Assembly (NCBI GenBank): GCA_036873135.1
Contig: JAPTYO010000015.1
Location: 4,734,839 to 4,798,838 of the forward strand
DNA from: Clarkia xantiana subsp. parviflora
Taxonomy: Eukaryota; Streptophyta; Magnoliopsida; Myrtales; Onagraceae
Reading direction: 5' to 3'
DNA length: 64,000 bases
Shown here piece after piece: positions 41,696 through 50,476 of this stretch. The notes under the pieces are model-generated. The model saw nothing but the letters and a program-made list of their open reading frames with translations, had not been told where the DNA came from and did no database searches. Every line of letters begins with the position of its first letter. Positions within the stretch are counted from its first letter, which is position 1. Both the position numbers and the translations under genes were made by a program.

Positions 41696-44057
41696 TTAGG
41701 CTTGGTCCTTGTCAGCGGCATCTACAGGAGCTGTGTCCACGAGGTCGGTGGCAGAAGGCTCCACAGGGTCAGCCGCGGGAGGATCGACTATCGGAGCATC
41801 AGCACTTGGAAGCTTTGCTGCGTCTTCGACAATTGCGGGAGTGCTCCCCCCATCACTCTCCTCCGAAAGGGCAAAGTATTTCTTCGCGAAGGGAGCAAGA
41901 GAAGAAGACTTGTCGAAGTTGATGGCGTCGCCATACTCCAGGTGGAGCTCCTCAACCGCATTGAAGAGAGTGTTCTCCACCTCCGCGCTGCAGAAGTTCA
42001 CAGCATCAGCCTGGAAGTCTTCAGACCTCCAATAATCCTCCCGGCCCTTGATCTCGGCCGCGACCAGCTGCGCGGGAACCCCCGCAACTTGCTCCTCCAG
42101 AGCCTTCTTCTCGAGGACCAGCTTGTCCTCAGCAACCTTCCGCTCCTGCTGCTCCCGCCTCAGGAGCTCCTCGAAGTCCCCGGCCTGCTTTTGGAGGTCC
42201 CGAGTCTTTTGGACGAGGAGGGCCTGCTCCTTGGCCAGTTTTCCCCGTGAAGACTCGGAGGCCGCGAGATCCTCCTTAAGCTTGGTCGTGACCGCCCGCT
42301 CTTGTTCTAGAGCCTCCTCGTAGGCGAGGAAGTACCCGATGGAACGGTTGAGGTCCCCCAACTCCTGCGAAGAAAGGAAAAGAAGTGTTGGTAAACGAAC
42401 AATCGACCTTAATAACGAAGAAAAGAAGGGTGAAAAGCTTACCTCTACCCGACGCATACACATCTGCATGACATCCCGGCGCATCTCATCCCGATCCAAG
42501 TTAATCGGATACCTCATGGAAGGCAGGATTGAGCCTGCTATTAGGTGAAGAGCCAGCTCCGGGTATGTGTCCCCTTGCCGGAGCTGGACCCCTTGCAGCG
42601 TCTGGATAGGGGCCCATGGAGCATCCTCCTGATCGGAGTCAAAGGCCCGGTAGAAGCTCCCGTCAAGCGGGAGAGGAGAAGGGCCGACGGGAGATGTGGA
42701 AGGCTGTGCCTCCGACCCACCCCGGGCTGGGGAAGGAGTGAAGTCGTGGACGGGCGACGATGGTCGCTGCTGTGAAGAATACGAGGGGGCAGCCCCTGAG
42801 AGGTTGGTTTCAGGGGAGACTACCCCGTCCTCCGACGATGGCGAAGGGAGCCACCTTCATCTGTCTCCTCGGAGGAGTCCAAGCTTTCCACCCGACGAAA
42901 TTGTTCGCCGGTCGGAGTCCCACCACCGGAGAAAAGTGGTGCCCCTGCCGAAGGAGGTGCCCCTGCTGAAGGTGGCGCGCCCACTGAGGCTCCAGCACCC
43001 GACGGAGCCCCGGAGAGGCCTGCACCTGAAGGACGAGAAGAGGCTTTAGAAATGTAATCGGGAAATTCATCGGAGCCCTTACACCAAACAATACGTCGGG
43101 AGACATATTGATCCTTCCCGCGATAGTTGTAATAGCCCGCCTTCAGGACACGAGGAGTTTCACCTCGAAGGATCCGTCTGACGTCAGCAATACGGGGCTC
43201 CCTGGTCGAAGGAATCAAATCCTTCGGGACCATCCTCCTGTACGATTTAATAGCGAGACGGAGCTTTTTACCTTCTTCAGCATTCTGGACGTCGAAGAGC
43301 TGGTCCACCTCCACACGCTTCCGCTTCGGCTGCTCCGCAGAAGGAGACCCCGACGGAGCAGCAGCCTTCTTGGCGGACTTCCTCTTCCGCGAAGGGCGGA
43401 CAGCATCGGTCTCCCCCTGCTTAAGGAACAGATTGGTCAGCACAGATACCTTCTTGGCTGCAAACAGTAGAAGAAAAAGGGTTAGAGATGTACCCAGGGA
43501 ACCATATTGGAGGGGCCGTCGAAAAGCTGCCCCCCGGAGATTATATCGAGGAGTCGGATCCCGGCGTTCACCAGGTCCCGCTCCACGAGAGAATTGGCGT
43601 CGAGGGGAGTGTAGGACTCCCCCCATCGGTAGAGCTGGATGAGTTGAAGAGTTTGGACATCTTCGTCAGTATAGGTGTGGAAGGCAGGAGGAGAGTCTGC
43701 TTCCACCTCCCATCGGGGCCATGGGATCGAAGAGTTTTGGATAAAGAAGTAGCTCCTTTTCCATCCGCTGTTGCCGGACCCCGTGTCGACTAGGAGTCCC
43801 CGACCCTTGACCACCTTCCAGGTGTCAGTGGTTCAGTTGCACAACCCAAGTTGCGTCTTGTTCCACTTCGGCATCCGGGGGTAGAAGGCGCAAACCCCCG
43901 CCTCGTTGCACTTCATCCCGTAGAAGGTCCTGAAGAGCTTGAGGTTGTATACCCACTGCTGTCGGAAGCAGAGGACCTGGAAGGCGTTCCACAGGCAAAA
44001 TGGCGTGCGGAGAGAAGGTGGTCGGATGAGTTTTGTAATGCCGGCACATCTCGACCA
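41696..44057 (-). pseudogene. Antisense accessory gene of T4, decayed
   Basis: Homologue of the T3 antisense gene on the strand opposite to T4's pol. Near 43830-44000, in shifting frames, it shows LWNAFQVLCFRQQW and LFRTFYGM, then SGNSGWKRSYFFI: the same mobile-element domain. 43626-42850 encodes NLS-like KRKSAKK and KRKR and an alanine/proline-rich linker; 42720-42480 encodes WAPIQTLQGVQL and ELALHLIAGSILP. A 78-bp intron (42442 to 42365, GT-AG, phase 0) precedes the coiled-coil exon ending at 41696. Damage: a TGA near 43832, a frameshift near 43995, another near 42850, and loss of the start at the LTR junction. Confidence 0.75.
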
Positions 44058-44541
44058 TGTTGGATCACAGACGAAGCTCCGTTACGTCCTTGACGGAAAG
44101 CTTTGGACTCCTGGGCTCCGCGTAATCCTGCAAAAGGGGATGACCTGGGTGGTGACCCAGAATCCCTCTCCGATGCTTAAATGAGTATGTGATCAATGGG
44201 GTGATAAGCGAGAAGTCTAAGTTCGTATTAGATGATGGTTTTCTGAGGTAACTTCCTCCTTTATATATGAGGGGAAGTTACTCAGTTACCTGTTACTGCG
44301 CCTGGCAGTTTTACCCATGATTCCGTGTATCTCGCCACGATTCCGCATATCTCGGTCGGGATTCCGTATATCTCGCCCCACGCTCCGCGTATCTTACCCA
44401 TACTCCGCATATCTCGGGCACGCCCTGCGTATCTCGGGGAATTTATCTTTATCTCTAACCGTCTCCCACTACTCTATCTAGTAGGCGGGTTTCTCGGTCT
44501 TTATCCTCTGATCACAAGTCCCGACTCCTGTCGGGGACTCC
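44058..44541 (-). repeat. Truncated LTR of the T6 type
   Basis: The plus strand starts TGTTGGATCACAGACGAAG and follows the T6 LTR (61801-62557) closely for about 484 bp until GGGGACTCCA. The rest of the LTR is absent. It joins T4's antisense gene on one side, with no primer site, and T5 protease sequence on the other, so both junctions look like deletions or recombination. Confidence 0.85.
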
Positions 44542-44544
44542 AAG

Positions 44545-45211
44545 GGAAGACTCTCGATCCCCTCCACCCGACCATCCCCCTCCAAGAGGAACGATAAATT
44601 TCATTGCTGGAGGATTCGCTGCAGGAGGAGGAACAAATTCGACTCCGGAAGTGTACGCTGCACAAATATCCACAGCGGCAGTAATGGGGAAGAGACCTCC
44701 GGAACCCGACCTCGAGACCCTTAGTTTTATGATCAACGATCTTGAAAAAATAGATCAACCACATGAAGATGCTCTGGTGGTCACTCTACTGATCGCCACT
44801 TATAAAGTCAAAAGGATCCTCATTGATAGTGGAAGCTTGACGGATATCCTCTTTTACCAAGCATTCTTACAACTAGGTTTCTCCAAAAAGGATCTGAAGA
44901 AAGTCGATTTTCCTTTAACAGGATTCGCAGGAGAAACTATTTATCCTTTGGGTGCCATTCGACTAACCACCGTCTCGGGAGGAGACAAGACCTTACAAGT
45001 GGATATACTTTTCGTAGTGGTTGATGCAGTTTCATCCTACAACGCCATCATTGAGAGAACTACTCTCAATCCTTACCGCATCATCCCTTCAACGGCGCAT
45101 CAAGTAATGAAATTCTCGACGCCTCGGGGAATCGGTGAAGTTCGAGGAGATCAGGCCATAGCGCGATACTACTATCATACGACGACACAACGATCAGAGA
45201 AGTCACAGTAA
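44545..45211 (+). pseudogene. T5 protease domain (5' truncated)
   Basis: Open from the junction: PPPRGTINFIAGGFAAGGG, then VYAAQISTAAVMGKRP, PHEDALVVTLLIATYKVKRI and the active site ILIDSGSLTDILF with a DSG triad. YNAIIERTTLNPYRIIPSTA and GEVRGDQAIARYYYHTT match the end of the protease in T1-T4. A TAA follows a few codons later (45209-45211). T3 also lacks RT after this point, so the stop may be the genuine end of the frame. The Gag part is lost. Confidence 0.85.
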
Positions 45212-45360
45212 CTTTTGTGATAGATACCTATTTTTGTTATAACTAATGTCAAGGTTTCCTTTTTGATGTAATATTCAGGAAAGGATGAATGAAATGGTCC
45301 CCCGAGATCCATTTTCTTTATAAAGAAATCATTTCGATATTATCATCCTCGACTTGCGCC
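45212..45360. other. T5 spacer, no gene seen
   Basis: AT-rich spacer between the protease stop and the tandem repeats; no supported frame. Confidence 0.5.
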
Positions 45361-45685
45361 ATCCAAATCAGTTGTCGACCATTATGTGCCCAAAATGGCG
45401 ACTAAAGCCTAGGTACGGCGACAATACGATCGAAGACCTCCAAATCGGTTGTCGACCATTATGTGCCCAAAATGGCGACTAAACCTAGGTGCGGCGACAA
45501 TTCGATCGAAGACCTCCAAATCGGTTGTCGACCATTATGTGCCCAAAATGGCGACTAAAGCCTAGGTGCGGCGACAATTCGATCGAAGACCTCCAAATCG
45601 GTTGTCGACCATTATGTGCCCAAAATGGCGATCAAAGCTTAGGAACGGCGACAACTCGATCAAAATCACCACGTCTCAACAGATG
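45361..45685 (+). repeat. 77-bp tandem repeats in T5
   Basis: About four copies of a unit of roughly 77-78 bp beginning CCAAATCGGTTGTCGACCAT and containing AAAATGGCGACTAAAGCC and GGCGACAATTCGATCGAAG. Copies are very similar. The array occupies the same place in the element as the repeats in T3 and T4. Confidence 0.92.
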
Positions 45686-45869
45686 ATACCATCCCCCGAC
45701 AGCGAAGGTCGAGGTATGTCCTATGTTTATCAAAAGGGATATAATTATTAACAATTCTTAAATCGATAAATTCTAGAAAAGAACGACAGAAGCTAGAAAT
45801 CCTTTATTAAAGAAATTTATTACAAATAAGAGTCACCCTCAAAAGAACATTCTAGATGAGTAAAAACTC

Positions 45870-47247
45870 TCATAAGGTTTTCTTCCCCTTAGAGGACGAG
45901 GTTACAAAATCATCACTTTCTTTAGTGACTTCTAAGTATTGCTGAAGAAGAGGAACTCGAGAAAAAGGAAAGTCAGATTGATATGCTCTTAAGTTAGCAA
46001 CCATCTCCTCTAAAGATGAGAAGAGCAAGTCCGAAGCTGCCACGGCAATATCAGAGGTAAAAGTAGAACTCGCCTTATATTGCTCCACGGTCGTAGCTTC
46101 AGATTTCCTCAAGGCCGACATTTCCTTTAGCATCACGTCGACTCTCGCCCCCAATACCGTATTCTCGACTTGAAGGTAATCCTTCTCCTTTTTATTTTTC
46201 TCCAATAAATAATGATGCTCCTTCATCAAAGCGACGGAACTCTGTAAGGATCCCTCGCACTTATGAAGATCACGCCGCAAAAGGGAAGAGGTCTCATCTG
46301 CTAGTTTGAGGTCCTCTTTAAAATTAGCATTCTCCTCTCTGAGGCTTTGAACTTCAATCACAATTGATGGGGCACAGAAGTCTTATTTTTCTTAGACGCA
46401 TGTAACTCCTCGAGAAGATCGATTATCAAGCGAGAAAGCTGAAGGGAGTCTCGGGAGATCTATGAAAAAGAAACGGGTGAACTATTTAATGAAGCAAATA
46501 AAGAGTAAACATGACGAGCTTATTAAAGGGTCGCCCTTACCTCGGCCTGTTTTGAGAGAAAAAGGCGAGCAACTTTTTCCACATCCTCAGGATCCGTTCC
46601 CAGACGAAGACGATCTCGAGGGGGAACGGAAGCATTCAACAAGTGAAGTGCCAGATCGGAGCCAACGAATGAATGTCCCTCTTTGAGGGAATATCCCTGC
46701 AAAGATCGGAGAGGATCCCAATTCTTGTTTGTATCAACAGCAGGATTCAACAACATATCCCAGTTGAAGGGAGGACCCTCGTAACTCGGAAAACCACCGG
46801 AAGATACCTCAGGAGGAGAAGATAACGAAGTTGGCTTATCAACTTGAGGTGAAGATTTTGAAGTCGAGGAAGAAGAGGAACTTCCTCCTTGTCTCTTCCT
46901 TCGCCAAGAATCGCTGCCCCTGTCCCGACTCGGGCGGCGAGCAATACTTTTTGCCATACCTTGGGAGGAGTATGGCGGTGAAGGTTCAACAGGAAGATTG
47001 GCGTCAACATCAATAGGAATATCGAAAGAAGCCCCTCGATTAACTACCGGATCAGGGGCTGAGGAGGTACTCGCCATAACTGAAGAGATTGGGACCTCCT
47101 CCTTAGCTCGAAGGTGGTTCCGGAGAATCATCTTTATAAAGTCTGGAAAGAATAATCCACGTTGGAAAAATTCGTCGAAAAAAGGTATTCGATGAAAATA
47201 AAAATAAGAATCCCCTCAAAAATACCTGAAGAAGGGGAATCAGCCAT
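45870..47247 (-). pseudogene. Antisense accessory gene of T5, one frameshift
   Basis: Read on the minus strand as exon 47247-47226 (MADSPSS), intron 47225-47143 (83 bp, GT-AG, phase 1), exon 47142-46541, intron 46540-46460 (81 bp, GT-AG, phase 0), exon from 46459. The second exon contains NWDPLRSLQGYSLKEG, then LALHLLNASVPPRDRLRL, matching T4 and T3. The last exon is a coiled coil with EQYKASSTFTSDIA, corresponding to EYKASSAFTADYS in T3. A one-base shift near 46370 separates ISRDSLQLSRLIIDLLEELH from EVQSLREENANF. The N-terminal mobile-element domain of T3 and T4 is not seen here. Confidence 0.75.
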
Positions 47248-47655
47248 GGTCACCGGAGCTTGCAGAAGACTTACAGAAGTTAACTCTAAGATGGAGTCAA
47301 AATTAGACACTAAAGAAGAGGCAATGGTGGTGTTTATACTAGAGCCTCTCCCTCAAAAGGAACAACTTCAAAAGGAAGTCTTCCCGAGGATAATTGTTCA
47401 TTGATGCATTTACTGACAGCTCCACCATTGCCGTACATCTGTCAAAAGATTAGTAGAATAACCCCCTCGCTTCCCAAGAAATCCTCAACGGTTGAAATTA
47501 CCAAGTCAGACTCGCCTCGATAGGGGGATTCCAAAACTTTTGCGAGCCCAAGTCCTATAAAGATCAACAGTGTTCTCACCAAGGATCAGATGTAATACTC
47601 AACTCAAGACCTCCCCTTTATAAATAAAGTTGACGACTTAAGTCTCGGGGGCAAG
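47248..47655. other. T5 region upstream of the antisense gene, with polypurine tract
   Basis: It should hold the promoter of the antisense gene; no motif stands out. It ends in CTCGGGGGCAAG (47644-47655), the polypurine tract adjoining the LTR. Open frames here are unsupported. Confidence 0.6.
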
Positions 47656-47819
47656 TGTTGGGTTATGATTAAACTCGTCATTAAGCACAAGAGTCGAGTA
47701 CGTTCAAAGGGCAGGGAAAGAAGAGTCGTCGACCTTTCTGACTCGTCTTAACGAGATAGGGATGAAAGGTCGACGACAACTTGTGAAAAAGTCGACTTCC
47801 AAAGTACGACTGCCCGCCA

Positions 47820-48100
47820 CTAGGAGAAACCTTCCTTCGAAGGTAAAGACAGGTGGCGACCTTCTTATCATTATTATCAGAAGAAACCTTCCTTCGAAGG
47901 TAAAGACAGGTGGCGACCTGCTGGTCACTATCATCAGAAGAAACCTTCCTTCGAAGGTAAAGACAGGTGGTGACCTGCTTGTCAATATCATCAGAGGAAA
48001 CCTTCCTCCGGAAGTAAACACAGGTTGCGACCTGCTTCAACCGTCATCAGAGGAAACCTTCCTCTAGAAGTAAAGATGAGGTGGCGACCTGCTTGTCACC
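47820..48100 (+). repeat. Tandem repeats inside the T5 LTR
   Basis: Four to five units of about 58 bp, each with GAAACCTTCCTTCGAAGGTA (a CCTTCGAAGG palindrome) followed by AAGACAGGTGGCGACCTG. Being upstream of the TATA box, they may act as U3 regulatory repeats; that is inference. Confidence 0.88.
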
Positions 48101-48168
48101 TGCTTGACCGACTCTGAAGATAAACCCCCCAAGGAGGGTAACCGCCATATAAAGTCGGTAACTTATCC

Positions 48169-48177
48169 CTATAAATA
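48169..48177 (+). promoter_or_regulatory. TATA box of the T5 LTR
   Basis: CTATAAATA, about 245 bp before the LTR end, downstream of the U3 repeats. Confidence 0.5.
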
Positions 48178-48912
48178 GGAACTATTTCTATTTACTTCAT
48201 TACATTCAGTTAGTTCTAAATAAGTTCTTATATTATTACTCTCAAATCCATTACTGACTTAAGCTTCGGAGTGGAATTAGGGGTCATCCCCACCCCGTTT
48301 TCAGGTTCTCGCCCCACATAACCTCTTAGAGGAAAACTTAGCGTTCGAGAGAGCTAAGTCCGAGGCGATACTTGGAAGTCCATTCCCCGAAGTTCAAGGC
48401 CACGTCAATTTTATCCCAACAATGGCTAAGTAGGGTTTTCTATCCGCCAAAAACTTAACTTAGCCGTCAAGTAATATTAATTATAATAGATACTACCCTA
48501 GAGATAATTAATGCGTAATATATATATAACTGTTTTGATTCTCCATTAAAGATAAGATCTATCAGTAAATATATATTCTCAATCTTTAAGGTAACTAATT
48601 ATCTCCAAATATTCCAATATCCCTAAAAATATCCACAGAATATATCGGTATTAAAGTCGCGATTTGACCTCCCGATGGCCAACCTTGGCCGCCCCATTTA
48701 CCGCCACCGCCGGTGGCTTGGTCGTGGCTGCCACGGGTAGCCTTGTCCAAGTCATGGCTCACGCCGTGGCTTGGTCTAGGCTAGCACCGACTATGTCGCG
48801 GCCCTTAGGGGTTGGTGGGAAATTATCTAGATCAAATTTACCTCGATTAAAAATCTAAATTCCAATTTCGATAAAATTCACGTTTTTATTAAAATCATGA
48901 ACATCCTACACA

Positions 48913-48926
48913 GGCTCTGATACCAC
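48913..48926 (-). other. Copia primer-binding site
   Basis: GTGGTATCAGAGCC on the minus strand, initiator tRNA-Met type, adjoining the LTR at 48927. Confidence 0.88.
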
Positions 48927-49500
48927 TGTTGATTTTAGGGATAATTAATACATATCAAACTAGATACATGCCATGTAATCAATACGCAAAGGGTGCACAT
49001 AATTATATCGCAATTCGTAGCCCAAGATGTCAACGAGAGTTCACGAATGTCGGACGATGTCCTTCATTTGACACTTGTTAAGGAGGAAAACTGAAGGCAT
49101 TGGTCTCCACGGCAAAGTCTTTTTCAATCTGGTTGCCGGATGGATCTCCAAGGTGAATTACTTGAAGTAATTCGGCACCTAATCTTGGTGTATGTGGGTT
49201 CGGCCGAACCTCCTTGTGTCTAAGGAGAGGGGATTTCTTTGTGACTACTAAAAGGGAGAGAATGACCAACCCCAAGAAATCTCTAACATCTCTTATTTAT
49301 AAGAGGAGGTGAGCAAAACCATTGGTGGGTTTGCTCACTATTTCGGCTGCACCATGTGTCCATTTGGGCCGCGCATGACCCATGGAGATTTCGGCCTGAC
49401 CCAAAATCTCCAATGTGCCATACTCTAAATTAGACTTAGCATGTTGGAATTATATTAATGGAATCCCATTACGGAAACCCATTTACTCTAAATGCCAACA
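48927..49500 (-). repeat. Copia LTR, minus orientation
   Basis: 574 bp; the minus strand runs from TGTTGGCATTTAGAGTAAAT (49500) to CCTAAAATCAACA (48927), then GTGGTATCAGAGCC as primer site. Confidence 0.88.
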
Positions 49501-50476
49501 CATCCAACTTTATCTTTATTATGTAGTTATTAGGTTGGTCGTTTTAGTCATTCAGCCATGGATTCAAAGAGACACCGCGAGTGAACTAGGTTTTGATCTT
49601 TTATCTCTAACTTCTATTGATTTCGTTAAAGAAAATTTGGGAAAAGATTAGAATAGGAAGACGTGTTTCCAAAACGAATAAGATACGGGTTGAGAAGGGG
49701 AACCCGCCCCTTCTCTATGCACAAACATATTCATAGCCAGACACAAAGGTGTACTTGATGGTAAAAATATGATGTTATTTTTGTTCATTCTTTATTATAG
49801 TTGGTTCGCTTACTTGCTCTAGTGGCTGATAAAGGTCAACTAATAGGGGAGAACGAATGGCTCCGGTACACATAATTATCTATTCATTTTTCTTTAATAA
49901 GATGATTTCAATAATTTTAAATTGGGAGCGATGATTATCTTATACAGTGTCTATACATTTCTCAGGGGGCATGTTTTTTTCAGACCAATAATAAATGTAT
50001 TAGCTAAATCTGATTAAAACATCCTAGTTAATACTTAGCTAATACGATGTTTGTATGAAGCTTATATATGCAATACCAATACAATGTTGTTTATAATTTG
50101 TATAAGTAGATACTTATAAAGTGACTAAATGACTGTCACTAATTACATATATGGCCTTTTTATTATTATTTAGAGTTGTCGGAGTCTGATCTACGTCTCT
50201 AGAGTCTGGTCAGAGATCGCCGAAATCCAGCTGGGTCGCCGGAGTCATTACACACTAAGTAGGAGTAATGATATTTTGGTCAATATATACTCTGTTATTA
50301 GCTAATAACAATCGTACATAGTCAATCCAATCAAGTTATTAGTTTAATAATAGATTTACTAGGATATCAAATGAGAGATATTACAGTAACTTGGGTGTAA
50401 AGATGGTGCATACCAAATTAATTAAGACTAGATGTAGTAGTAGATGACAAGTCTAAATTAATTAATTCAACGATTA
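49501..50476. other. Intergenic region, no gene recognised
   Basis: AT-rich sequence downstream of the carbonic anhydrase gene. 49505-49720 has a more even composition and a short open frame (ending near 49651), but I do not recognise it. The 3' untranslated part of the carbonic anhydrase gene probably lies in 50300-50476. Confidence 0.5.

Larger units (their letters stand above)
35872..44057 (+). mobile_element. T4: Tat-lineage Ty3/gypsy retrotransposon, both ends missing
   Basis: Plus-strand relative of T1 and T2 that starts in the middle of gag at the T3 LTR breakpoint. It runs through gag, protease, RT, both RNases H and integrase, a tandem-repeat region and an antisense accessory pseudogene, and is cut at 44057/44058 by an LTR fragment in the opposite orientation. 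It lacks both LTRs. Frames are broken at 36408, near 37120, 38176, 38695, 38990, 39435, 39925 and 40963. Confidence 0.9.
44542..48421 (+). mobile_element. T5: 3' part of a Tat-related, apparently RT-less element
   Basis: Plus strand: protease ending in a stop, a spacer, 77-bp tandem repeats, an antisense accessory gene, polypurine tract and 3' LTR. There is no RT, RNase H or integrase between protease and repeats. The order is the same as in T3. The 5' LTR and gag are missing because of the junction at 44541. Confidence 0.8.
47656..48421 (+). repeat. T5 3' LTR
   Basis: A 766-bp LTR from TGTTGGGTTATGATTAAAC to TTTTATCCCAACA, with perfect TGTTGGG/CCCAACA ends. It contains internal tandem repeats (47820-48100) and a TATA box (48169-48177). 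Confidence 0.9.
48422..49500 (-). mobile_element. Copia fragment: LTR plus leader, minus strand
   Basis: The minus strand starts with an LTR (49500 to 48927), primer site (48926-48912) and about 490 bp of leader, and is cut at 48422 by the T5 LTR. It belongs to the same general family as C1 and C2. A GC-rich patch at 48665-48800 inside the leader looks foreign to the AT-rich leader but has no supported gene. Confidence 0.8.

Noticed and set aside
43458..43493. GT-AG intron in the T4 antisense gene
   Set aside because: The best-looking pair gives only 36 bp, too short for a plant intron; a longer intron with another donor is possible but not supported.
45361..45685. Repeated open frames (77-bp units) as a repeat protein
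   Set aside because: The openness follows from the unit being free of stops in that frame; there is no start context or homology, and it lies in a noncoding slot.
49540..49660. Possible organelle-derived insert
   Set aside because: The composition differs from its surroundings, but I could not match the short frame to any organelle gene.
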